Assembly: GCA_946885735.1 (NCBI GenBank)
Contig: CAMPGW010000062.1
Coordinates: 1 to 17,465 of the forward strand
Direction of reading: 5' to 3'
Source of the DNA: an uncultured Gammaproteobacteria bacterium
GTDB taxonomy: Bacteria > Pseudomonadota > Gammaproteobacteria > Xanthomonadales > Xanthomonadaceae
DNA: 17,465 bases
Shown here: positions 1-7,402 of the stretch, one piece after another
Layout: the number at the start of each line of letters is the position of its first letter
How positions within the stretch are numbered: the first letter of the stretch is position 1
The notes under the pieces: generated by a model
What the model was told of the DNA's origin: nothing
Databases searched by the model: none
The model's input: the letters and a program-made list of their open reading frames with translations, nothing else
Position numbers and translations under genes: made by a program

Positions 1-2957
1 TCTGCATGGCGATGGGTCTGTGCCTCTCGTCGCTCGCCGCGCCGGTGCTGGCGCAAAGCGTCACCGGCTCCGTGGCGGGCCAGGCCCAGGCCGGCGCGCA
101 GGTGACGATCACCAACGAAGCCACCGGGCTCAGCCGCACCGTCACCGCCGACAGCGACGGCAAGTACCGCATCGGCCAGCTGCCGCCGGGCAACTACATG
201 GTCACCGCGGGCGGGGCACCGATCGCCGTCAACGTTTCGCTGGGCGGCACGACCACGGTCAACCTCGACGGTTCGGGCGCGGCCGACCTGGGCACCGTGC
301 AGGTGGAAGGCTCGCGCGTCGTCAATCGGGTGGACGTGTATTCGACCGAGACGTCCACCAACATCCGGCGCGAAGAGCTCCTGCGACTCCCCGTGGACCA
401 GACCCTCGGCTCGGTCGCCCTGCTCGCACCGGGCGTCGTCAACTCCGGCGCCACCTTCGGCGGCCTGACCTTCGGCGGCGCGTCGGTGGCCGAGAACGCC
501 ACCTACATCAATGGCCTCAACGTCACCGACCCGTACCGGCGCCAGGGCTTTTCCACGGTGCCCTTCAACTTCTTCGAGGAAGTGCAGGTCAAGACCGGCG
601 GCTACTCGGCCGAATTCGGCCGCACCACCGGCGGCGTGATCAACGCCGTGACCCGTTCGGGCGGCAACGAATTCCACGGCGGCGTGCAAGTGCTGATCGA
701 GCCTTCGTCGTGGCGAACCAAGCGCAAGGACCACTTCTATTCCGACGGCAAGATCAGCGACGTCAGCTACACCAGCCGCGATGAATTCAGCTTCTACAAG
801 GCCAACCTGTGGGCGTCCGGCCCGCTGATCAGGGACCGGCTCTTCATCTTCGCGATGGTGGAAAGGCGCGAGTCCGATTCGACCGACTTCGATGCCCTGA
901 AGATGTGGGAGTCCAGCAGCAACAACAACTTCTGGGGAGCCAAGATCGATTGGCGCCTGAACGACAGCCATGGCCTGGAGTTCCTGGCGTTCTCCGACAA
1001 GAACGGATCGGCGCCCTACGCCTTCGGCTACAACTTCGCCAGCGACACTCGCGGCCTGGACCAGGGGCCGAGCAACTCGGAATCCGGCGGTCGCAACTGG
1101 TCGGTCACCTACACCGGCCAGATCACGGACGACTTCGTCGCCAAGGCCATGTACGGCGTGAACCAGCGCAGCGCCAATTCCTACAGCGACTGGGACCCGG
1201 ACTGCAGCATCTTCTCGCGCTCGAGCAGCTACACCTCGGTGTTCGGCGCCGCGACCCAGCGCGAAGGCTGCCATCCGTCGAACTCCAGCATCTCGTTGCG
1301 CGATGACAAGCGCGAGGCCACCCGCCTCGATTTCGAATGGACCCTCGGCGACCACCTGCTGCGCTTCGGCGTCGACCGGGAGATCATGGATTCCGACAGT
1401 AATGTGGAGTATCCCGGCGACGGCGTCAGTTACACGGTGATCGGCCTGTCTGCCGCCGCCACCAACCGCGTGGTCAACGGCGTGACCTTGCCGGCCGGCA
1501 GCGTGGGCTACGTGGATGCCCGGCGCTACATCACCGGTACGCCGGTCACCACGGATGCGACGGCGTTCTACATCGAGGACGTCTGGAACGTCACCGACAC
1601 CTTCCTGCTGAACCTGGGCGTGCGTGCCGACCAGTTCCACAACAAGCTGGCCTCGGGCGGGACGTTCACTAAGGCCGATTTCAGTGACATGATCTCGCCG
1701 CGCGTCGGCTTCAGCTGGGATATCGACGGGGATGGCCTCACCAAGGTGTTCGGCAACGCCGGTCGCTACTACCTGCCGCTGACCAACAAGCTGGCCGATT
1801 ACTTCGGCGGCGGTACCACCGACGAACACACCTACTACCTGCTCGACGGCTGGGCGACCCAGAATGACCCGGCCGGGAACCCCTACCTGTTCCCGGTACT
1901 CGGCGCGCAACTGGGAGCGATCAACGACGACGGCAACGTGCCGGCGCCGGACGATGTCCGCATCGAGGTAGCCAGGGACTTGAAGATGGTATTCCAGGAC
2001 GAATACATCCTGGGCTTCCAGAAGGCGATCGACAGCGCCTGGTCCTATGGCATCAATGCCACCTATCGCAAGGTCAACCGGGCGGTGGAGGACACGCGGA
2101 TCAACCACATCGCCGGTTGCCCGGATTACTTCGTCAACGATAGCGCCTCTGGCTTCCCAATCATCAATCCCGGCGAGGAGGTCACGCTGTGGTGCGAAAC
2201 GCAGGGTGAGTACGTGACCTTCGACAGCTCGGAGGACGGCTACATCGCCAGCGGCAGTGGCGAAATCCACGGTTACAAGCGTCCCAAGCGCACCTACAAG
2301 GCCGTCGAATTCCAGCTCGACCGGGCCTGGGACGGCAAGTGGGCCTTCAACGCCAGCTACCTGTGGTCCAAGTCCGAAGGCAATATCGAAGGGCCCGTCA
2401 ATTCGGACACCGGCTACGCCGACACCAACCTGGTGCAGTTCTACGACCATCCGGCCGTGAACGAGCGTTCCGGCGTGCTGTTCAACGACCACCGCCACCA
2501 GTTCAAGTTCCGCGGCAGCTACAGTTTCAATGACAACTGGAGCATGGGCGCGAGCTTCTCGGCGGTATCCGGTGGCCCGATCACGGCGTTCGGTGTGCGT
2601 TGGCCGAACGACAACCGTGGCTTCGGCCCGGGTGAGTTCAGCGGCGGCGGATCGGGTTGGCTGTGCGTGTCCAACTGCAGCAGCATCAACCGCGTGCTCG
2701 AGTATTCGCCGCGCGGCGCCTTCGGCCGCATGCCCTGGGTCACCGACCTGAGCGCCAACGTGGCCTGGACGATGCCGGTGGGCGAGGGTGACCTGACCGC
2801 GAAATTCTCGGTGTTCAACCTGCTCAACCGCCAGTCCACCGTCAACGTGCATTCCCGCTACGAGAGCACCGCCGGCAACCGCATGCCGTACTTTGGCGAG
2901 GGCCGCCGCTGGCAGTCCCCGCGTTACATGCAGCTGCTGGTTTCCTACGAGTTCTGA
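1..2957 (+). CDS. TonB-dependent receptor, Oar-like (5' end outside window)
   Basis: Outer-membrane TonB-dependent receptor with an N-terminal carboxypeptidase-regulatory-like domain. Counting from the first in-window ATG at 6, residues 1-17 look like the end of a signal peptide (cleavage near LAAPVLA/Q) with no basic n-region. The frame is open to base 3, so the true start probably lies left of the window. Residues 18-85 fit a carboxypeptidase-regulatory-like beta-sandwich (TGSVAG, DGKYRIGQLPPGNY). DLGTVQVEG at 95-102 is TonB-box-like. About 115-225 is the plug (LPVDQTLGSVALLAPGV, GGYSAEFGRTTGGVINAVTRSG), and the rest is a long barrel ending in the usual aromatic C-terminus (VSYEF). At least 983 residues matches large Oar-type receptors. 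The substrate cannot be read from sequence; this class often imports peptides, glycans or siderophores. It is cut off from the next operon by a strong terminator, so co-regulation with the peptidases downstream is only a possibility. Confidence 0.93.
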   Translation, partial: CMAMGLCLSSLAAPVLAQSVTGSVAGQAQAGAQVTITNEATGLSRTVTADSDGKYRIGQLPPGNYMVTAGGAPIAVNVSLGGTTTVNLDGSGAADLGTVQVEGSRVVNRVDVYSTETSTNIRREELLRLPVDQTLGSVALLAPGVVNSGATFGGLTFGGASVAENATYINGLNVTDPYRRQGFSTVPFNFFEEVQVKTGGYSAEFGRTTGGVINAVTRSGGNEFHGGVQVLIEPSSWRTKRKDHFYSDGKISDVSYTSRDEFSFYKANLWASGPLIRDRLFIFAMVERRESDSTDFDALKMWESSSNNNFWGAKIDWRLNDSHGLEFLAFSDKNGSAPYAFGYNFASDTRGLDQGPSNSESGGRNWSVTYTGQITDDFVAKAMYGVNQRSANSYSDWDPDCSIFSRSSSYTSVFGAATQREGCHPSNSSISLRDDKREATRLDFEWTLGDHLLRFGVDREIMDSDSNVEYPGDGVSYTVIGLSAAATNRVVNGVTLPAGSVGYVDARRYITGTPVTTDATAFYIEDVWNVTDTFLLNLGVRADQFHNKLASGGTFTKADFSDMISPRVGFSWDIDGDGLTKVFGNAGRYYLPLTNKLADYFGGGTTDEHTYYLLDGWATQNDPAGNPYLFPVLGAQLGAINDDGNVPAPDDVRIEVARDLKMVFQDEYILGFQKAIDSAWSYGINATYRKVNRAVEDTRINHIAGCPDYFVNDSASGFPIINPGEEVTLWCETQGEYVTFDSSEDGYIASGSGEIHGYKRPKRTYKAVEFQLDRAWDGKWAFNASYLWSKSEGNIEGPVNSDTGYADTNLVQFYDHPAVNERSGVLFNDHRHQFKFRGSYSFNDNWSMGASFSAVSGGPITAFGVRWPNDNRGFGPGEFSGGGSGWLCVSNCSSINRVLEYSPRGAFGRMPWVTDLSANVAWTMPVGEGDLTAKFSVFNLLNRQSTVNVHSRYESTAGNRMPYFGEGRRWQSPRYMQLLVSYEF

Positions 2958-2969
2958 TCGCTTCCCCGT

Positions 2970-3002
2970 GGGCGGCCCGCTTGCCGGGCCGCCCTTTTTT
3001 TT
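2970..3002 (+). terminator. Intrinsic terminator after the TonB-dependent receptor
   Basis: A perfect 10-bp GC stem (gggcggcccg at 2970-2979 with cgggccgccc at 2985-2994) closes a 5-base loop and is followed directly by eight T residues (2995-3002). It begins 12 bases after the receptor stop codon. It should end receptor transcription efficiently and insulate the operon that begins about 60 bases later. Confidence 0.93.
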
Positions 3003-3028
3003 GGGGAGCCGAAATCGATTACGACAAT
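3001..3028 (+). promoter_or_regulatory. Weak candidate sigma-70 promoter for the peptidase operon
   Basis: TTGGGG (3001-3006, three of six matches to TTGACA) and GACAAT (3023-3028, four of six matches to TATAAT) are separated by 16 bases. Transcription would start near 3035, after the ATG at 3027 but before the GGAGG at 3056. That would agree with translation from TTG 3066. The -35 overlaps the terminator T-tract. The match is modest and rests partly on this being the only AT-richer stretch in the intergenic space. Confidence 0.3.
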
Positions 3029-3035
3029 GAATATG

Positions 3036-3060
3036 GCCGGCGCTTGCCGGCGACTGGAGG
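3036..3060 (+). promoter_or_regulatory. Leader hairpin and Shine-Dalgarno that decide the operon's first start codon
   Basis: GGAGG at 3056-3060 lies five bases before an in-frame TTG at 3066, close to ideal spacing. The alternative ATG at 3027 has no comparable ribosome-binding site. Just upstream, GCCGGC (3036-3041) and its inverted copy (3046-3051) can form a 6-bp, 4-base-loop hairpin ending four bases before the Shine-Dalgarno. It may influence access to the site, but no riboswitch class is recognised. Confidence 0.55.
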
Positions 3061-3065
3061 CAACC

Positions 3066-6000
3066 TTGCGCGCGCGGCCAAGCATCCTGTCCCTGCTACT
3101 GATGATGGCGATGCCTGCCGCCGCGGCCGGTCCGGCGCCGGACGGGCTGCTGACGGTCGACAGCCACGTCGACATCCCGGATGCCTACATGCGCGAGGCC
3201 CGCTTCGACGCGGGCCGCGACAGCGTGCTGAAGGTGGACCTGGGCAAGATGGAGCGGGGCGGCCTCGACGCGGCCTTCTTCGTGGTCTTCGTGGAGCAGG
3301 GTGCGCTCGACGCCGACGGCTACGCCAAGGCGGTGCGCGTGGGCGAGAACAAGTTCGAGGCGATCGAATTGCTGGTATCGCGCAACGCCGATCGCATCGC
3401 GCTGGCGCGTACGCCAGCGGAGGTGCGACGCAATCATTCGCAGGGCCGGCTGTCGGCCCTGATCGGCATCGAGAACGGATATGCGCTGGGCCATGACCTG
3501 GCGCGGCTCGACACGGCCTACGCACGCGGCGCCCGCTACCTGGGGCTGGTGCACGTCGGCAACAACGACCTGTGCGGGAGCTCGGCGCCCGACGCCAAGC
3601 GCGGCGACCTGCCCAACCTGGGCCTGACGCCCTTCGGCGCGCAGGTAGTGGCGCGGGCGAACGCGCTGGGCATGCTGGTGGACGTTTCGCACGCCTCGGA
3701 CGCCTGCATCGCGGACGCGCTGCGCGCGTCGAAGGCGCCGGTGATCGCCTCGCATTCCTCCGCCCGCGCCCTGGTCGCGCACGGCCGCAACCTGACCGAC
3801 GCGCAGCTGCGCGGCATCGCCGCCACCGGCGGCGTGGCCCAGGCGGTCGCCTACAAGGAGTTCGTCAAGGCCGACCCGGGCCGGGCCAAGGCGGAGGAAG
3901 CGCTGCAGGAACAGGTCGCGCGGGCCGCCGGCGATGCCCGATGGGACAGCGAGAAGCATGGGTTCCGTGCCGACTTCGCCGCCGGACTGGCGGCCATCGA
4001 GGCGAAGTTCCCGCTGGCGACACTGGAACAGTACCTCGACCACATCCAGCACATGGTGAAGGTGGCGGGCATCGCGCACGTCGGCATCGCTTCGGACTTC
4101 GATGGCGGCGGCGAAGTGACCGGGTGGATGGACGCGTCGGAGACCGGCAACGTCACGGCGGCGCTGCGCCGGCGCGGATTCAGCGAGGCCGACATCGCCG
4201 CGCTCTGGGGCGGCAACCTGCTGCGCGCCATGGATGCGGCGCAGGCGCATGCCGACGCGGCAGGCAAGTCGTCGGCGGGCGCGGCGAAGGCCGATGGTTT
4301 CGAAGCGATCGTCGATGCCGTGGTGGAGCGATATCGATTGCCGGGCATCGCCGTCGGCGTGATCGAGGACGGCAAGGTCACCCGCCGCATCGTCCGCGGC
4401 GAACGCGTGGCCGACAGCGGACTCGCCGTCACCTCCGCCACCGTGTTCAAGATCGCCTCCAACACCAAGGCGATGACCGCCGTCGTGCTGGCGCGGCTGG
4501 TGCAGGCAGGCAAGCTGCGCTGGGACGATCCGGTCGTCAAGCACCTGCCGGGCTTCCGCCTGCACGACGACTGGGTGACGCGCCACCTGCTGGTGCGCGA
4601 CCTGCTCGTCCACAACAGTGGCCTGCCCGAGGGCGGCGGCGACCTGATGCTGTGGCCGGAGCCGAACGAGTTCACCCGCGACGACATCCTCGCGGGACTG
4701 GCGCACATCAAGCCGGCGTATGGATTCCGCGCGGGCTACGCCTACGACAACACGCTCTACATCGTCGCCGGCGAGCTCGCGGCCGCCGTCGGCGGCGCGA
4801 GCTACGAGGAACTGCTGCGCCGCGAGATCTTCGAGCCGCTCGGTTTGCGCGGCTGCCACGTGGGCGCATTCAGCCGCGACCAGGTGGTGGACCTGGCCCA
4901 GCCGCATCGCCGCGCGGGCGAGGGCAACCGTGTGATCAACCTGGATCCGGCGCGGGTGCCGGCCATCGCCTCGGCCGCCGCGGGCGGAATCCGCTGCAGC
5001 CTCGACGACATGCTCGCGTGGATGACTCAATGGCTGGCGCCGACACCGGCGCAACTCGAATGGCTGGGGCCGGCGCAGCGCGCGGAAATGTGGACCGCGC
5101 GCACGCCGATGCCGATCTCGGCACGCCGCCGCTCCTGGGACAACACCCACATGTACGCCTATGCCTACGGCTTCCGGCTGGCCGACATGGATGGCGAGTG
5201 GACGGTGTCGCACACCGGCACGCTCTCGGGCATGTACTCGGCCATGATGCTGCTGCCGGACCGGCGCTCCGGCTTCGTGCTGATGACCAATGGCAACGGC
5301 GACGCCGCACGCAGCGTGCTGATCGAGGCGCTGCTCGCCGAGCTTCTCGCGCCTGGCAAGGGTCGGAGCGTGCAGGCGCTCGCCGACGAACTGGAAGCCG
5401 CCGATGCTCCCGCGGCCGCAGGCCAGGCACCCGTCGCGCCGCTGCCCGCGCGCAAGCCCGCTGTTGCCGACGCCCTGCGGGCCCAGCTGGGCGTATGGCG
5501 CGATCCCTGGCTCGGCGCCGTGTCGGTATGCGAGCAGGACGGCGCCGTGCGCTGGATCGCGGCGAAGTCGCCGCGCCTGCGCGGCCAGGTCATGGCGGTC
5601 GGCGACCGCTGGCTGCTGGACTTCGACGACGAGGGTCTCGACGAGGCCTGGTTGCACTTCGCCGACCCTGGCGCTACGCCGCGGCTGACCATGTCGAAGG
5701 TCGATCCCGAGGCCGATTTCAGCTCCGACTACGAGGATCTCGACTTCAGGCGCATCGGCGACTGCGATGGCGTCTCCGGTGCCGCCACGCCAGCGCAGGC
5801 GGGACTGGTGGACGTGGCCAGCACCGGCGCGGACCTCGCCCTGGACATGCGTTACGCCAGCGCCGACAACTTCACCGGCAAGCGCGTGGACGGCTACGAG
5901 GCGCCGACCTGCCTGCTGCGGCCCTCGGCCGCGGAGGCGCTCGCGCGGGTGGATGCCGGCCTTCGCACGGACGGCTATCGCTTGCGGATCTTCGACTGCT

Positions 6001-6404
6001 ATCGCCCCGTGCGCGCGGTGGCGGCCTTCATGCGCTGGGCGGCCTCCCCCGAGACTGCGTCCACGCGGGCGGCCTACCATCCCAACCTGCCGAAGTCCGC
6101 GCTGGTGCCGGACTACATCGCTGACGTTTCCGGGCATAGCCGCGGCTCCACCGTCGACCTGGGACTGGACGCATGCGATGCGCAGCGTTGCTCGCCCGCG
6201 GACATGGGGACCGGCTTCGACCTGTTCGATCCCGCTTCGCACACCGATTCGCCTTCGGTGACGGCGGCGCAACGCGCGAACCGCCAGCGCCTGGTCGCCG
6301 CGATGGCGGCGGAGGGCTTCGTCAACTATCCGAAGGAATGGTGGCACTTCACCTGGAACCCGCCCGCGGTGCCGAGGATCCGTTTCGACGTTCCGCTGCG
6401 ATGA
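3066..6404 (+). CDS. Exported tri-enzyme fusion: M19 dipeptidase / serine beta-lactamase-type hydrolase / VanX-type D-Ala-D-Ala dipeptidase
   Basis: Predicted exported multi-enzyme peptidase, 1,112 residues from TTG 3066 (1,125 from ATG 3027). The TTG is preferred: GGAGG stands five bases ahead, and it gives a classic signal peptide (basic RAR, hydrophobic core, AAAAG near residue 21). Residues 28-392 are an M19 dipeptidase with the family's metal ligands: HVD (H34, D36), E136 in LIGIENG, H209 in VDVSHASD, H230 in IASHSSA, and D344 in SDFDG. Residues 411-762 are a PF00144 serine hydrolase with SNTK (S465-K468), YDN (Y560-N562) and HTG (716-718). Residues 799-898 resemble the DUF3471 tail of such hydrolases. 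Residues 912-1105 are M15D/VanX, with DCYRP (R980), SGHSRGSTVD (H1024, D1031) and EWWH (E1091, H1094). No stop or frameshift interrupts the junctions. M19 enzymes cleave dipeptides, often with a C-terminal D-residue; VanX cleaves D-Ala-D-Ala. The middle domain's substrate is uncertain: DD-peptidase, D-aminopeptidase or esterase. It is the first gene of an operon with a second serine hydrolase and alr. Confidence 0.9.
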   Translation: MRARPSILSLLLMMAMPAAAAGPAPDGLLTVDSHVDIPDAYMREARFDAGRDSVLKVDLGKMERGGLDAAFFVVFVEQGALDADGYAKAVRVGENKFEAIELLVSRNADRIALARTPAEVRRNHSQGRLSALIGIENGYALGHDLARLDTAYARGARYLGLVHVGNNDLCGSSAPDAKRGDLPNLGLTPFGAQVVARANALGMLVDVSHASDACIADALRASKAPVIASHSSARALVAHGRNLTDAQLRGIAATGGVAQAVAYKEFVKADPGRAKAEEALQEQVARAAGDARWDSEKHGFRADFAAGLAAIEAKFPLATLEQYLDHIQHMVKVAGIAHVGIASDFDGGGEVTGWMDASETGNVTAALRRRGFSEADIAALWGGNLLRAMDAAQAHADAAGKSSAGAAKADGFEAIVDAVVERYRLPGIAVGVIEDGKVTRRIVRGERVADSGLAVTSATVFKIASNTKAMTAVVLARLVQAGKLRWDDPVVKHLPGFRLHDDWVTRHLLVRDLLVHNSGLPEGGGDLMLWPEPNEFTRDDILAGLAHIKPAYGFRAGYAYDNTLYIVAGELAAAVGGASYEELLRREIFEPLGLRGCHVGAFSRDQVVDLAQPHRRAGEGNRVINLDPARVPAIASAAAGGIRCSLDDMLAWMTQWLAPTPAQLEWLGPAQRAEMWTARTPMPISARRRSWDNTHMYAYAYGFRLADMDGEWTVSHTGTLSGMYSAMMLLPDRRSGFVLMTNGNGDAARSVLIEALLAELLAPGKGRSVQALADELEAADAPAAAGQAPVAPLPARKPAVADALRAQLGVWRDPWLGAVSVCEQDGAVRWIAAKSPRLRGQVMAVGDRWLLDFDDEGLDEAWLHFADPGATPRLTMSKVDPEADFSSDYEDLDFRRIGDCDGVSGAATPAQAGLVDVASTGADLALDMRYASADNFTGKRVDGYEAPTCLLRPSAAEALARVDAGLRTDGYRLRIFDCYRPVRAVAAFMRWAASPETASTRAAYHPNLPKSALVPDYIADVSGHSRGSTVDLGLDACDAQRCSPADMGTGFDLFDPASHTDSPSVTAAQRANRQRLVAAMAAEGFVNYPKEWWHFTWNPPAVPRIRFDVPLR

Positions 6405-7393
6405 GCCTGGATGCGGCGGCCGATGCGGCGATCGACGCCTGGCTGAAGCCCTACTCCGGCGAGGTGCCCGGAGCGAGCCTGCTGGTGCGCCAGGGCGGCC
6501 GCGACCGGCTCGCGATCGGCCGCGGGCTTGCCGACCTCGAAGCTCGTGCGCCCGCCACGCCCGACACCGCATACCGCCTGGCCTCCATCAGCAAGCAGTT
6601 CACCGCGGCCTGCGTGCTCCTGCTGTCGGAACAGCACAAGCTGAGCCTGCGCGACCCGGTGCGTCGCTGGCTTCCCGTCCTGCCTGCCTCGCACGCGTCG
6701 ATCACGCTGCTGGACCTGCTGACCCATCGCTCCGGCTTGCCGGATTACGAGGACCTGCTGGCACCCGGTGTCGGGCAGTTGCGCGACCACGACGTGCTCG
6801 AGTTGCTGGCCGCGCGCCAGGCCCTCGACTTCGCCGCAGGCAGCGCCTATCGCTACAACAACGGGGGTTACGCGCTGCTCGCGCTCGTCGTGGAACGTGC
6901 CTCGGGCATGGATTTCGCCAGCTTCCTGCGCGAACGCATCTTCCGCCCGCTGGGCATGGACAACAGCCTGGCTCGCGTGGAGGGTGGCCCGCCGGTCGCG
7001 AACCGCGCCTACGGATACAGCGAGTTTGAGGGAAGCTGGCAGCGCACGGACCAGGGTCCCACGACGGCCGTGCTCGGCGACGGCGGCATCTATTCCTCCA
7101 TCGCCGACCTCGCGCGTTGGGACGAGGCCTGGGAGGACGCGCGGCTGCTCAGCGATGCCTCGCGCCGGCTGGCGACGTCGGCCTGGAGTGCCACCGACGA
7201 TCCCGGCACCCGGTATGGCCTGGGCTGGCGAATCAGCGGTGACTGCACCTGGCACTCCGGCGAATCGCTGGGCTTCCGAAACGTATTGCTGCGCATTCCC
7301 TCGCGGCGACTGACCGTGGTCATGCTCAGCAACCGTGACGACCCCGAGCCCGGCACGGCCGCGATGACGATCGCCCGCCTGCTGGTCGGCTAG
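6401..7393 (+). CDS. Serine hydrolase, beta-lactamase/DD-peptidase family (PF00144)
   Basis: A 330-residue class-C-beta-lactamase-fold serine hydrolase. The catalytic set is visible: SISK (S62-K65) with the nucleophile and general-base lysine, YNN (Y152-N154), and HSG (H285-G287) in place of KTG. Family landmarks include LLTHRSGLPDYE near 107-117 and a PLGMDNS segment near 183. The ATG overlaps the upstream stop as ATGA and has no Shine-Dalgarno of its own, so translation probably depends on the fusion gene. Unlike the related domain in that protein, it has no signal peptide, and the preceding in-frame residues do not supply one, so it is predicted cytoplasmic. A DD-carboxypeptidase or D-aminopeptidase acting on imported D-peptides would fit the context, but PF00144 also contains esterases and amidases, so the substrate is inferred. 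Confidence 0.9.
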   Translation: MSLDAAADAAIDAWLKPYSGEVPGASLLVRQGGRDRLAIGRGLADLEARAPATPDTAYRLASISKQFTAACVLLLSEQHKLSLRDPVRRWLPVLPASHASITLLDLLTHRSGLPDYEDLLAPGVGQLRDHDVLELLAARQALDFAAGSAYRYNNGGYALLALVVERASGMDFASFLRERIFRPLGMDNSLARVEGGPPVANRAYGYSEFEGSWQRTDQGPTTAVLGDGGIYSSIADLARWDEAWEDARLLSDASRRLATSAWSATDDPGTRYGLGWRISGDCTWHSGESLGFRNVLLRIPSRRLTVVMLSNRDDPEPGTAAMTIARLLVG

Positions 7394-7396
7394 ACT
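7391..7396 (+). promoter_or_regulatory. Candidate -10 (TAGACT) for alr, possibly leaderless
   Basis: TAGACT overlaps the stop codon of the serine hydrolase gene and ends exactly six bases before the alr ATG at 7403. A -10 box in this place would start transcription at or beside the A of the ATG. No Shine-Dalgarno is visible in the 9-base spacer. The same hexamer type and spacing occur at xseA. I could not identify a convincing -35. Confidence 0.35.
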
Positions 7397-7402
7397 CGCG
7401 GC

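Noticed and set aside
6173..6400. Upstream extension of the second serine hydrolase inside the VanX coding region
   Set aside because: These residues are an out-of-frame reading of the VanX domain and supply no signal peptide; the fold begins just after ATG 6401.
3096..6572. An open reading frame of more than 1,150 codons on the minus strand opposite the whole fusion gene
   Set aside because: Its translation is Arg/His/Ala/Gly-rich low complexity with no motif, as expected from the antisense of a GC-biased gene. The plus strand frame carries three complete enzymes.
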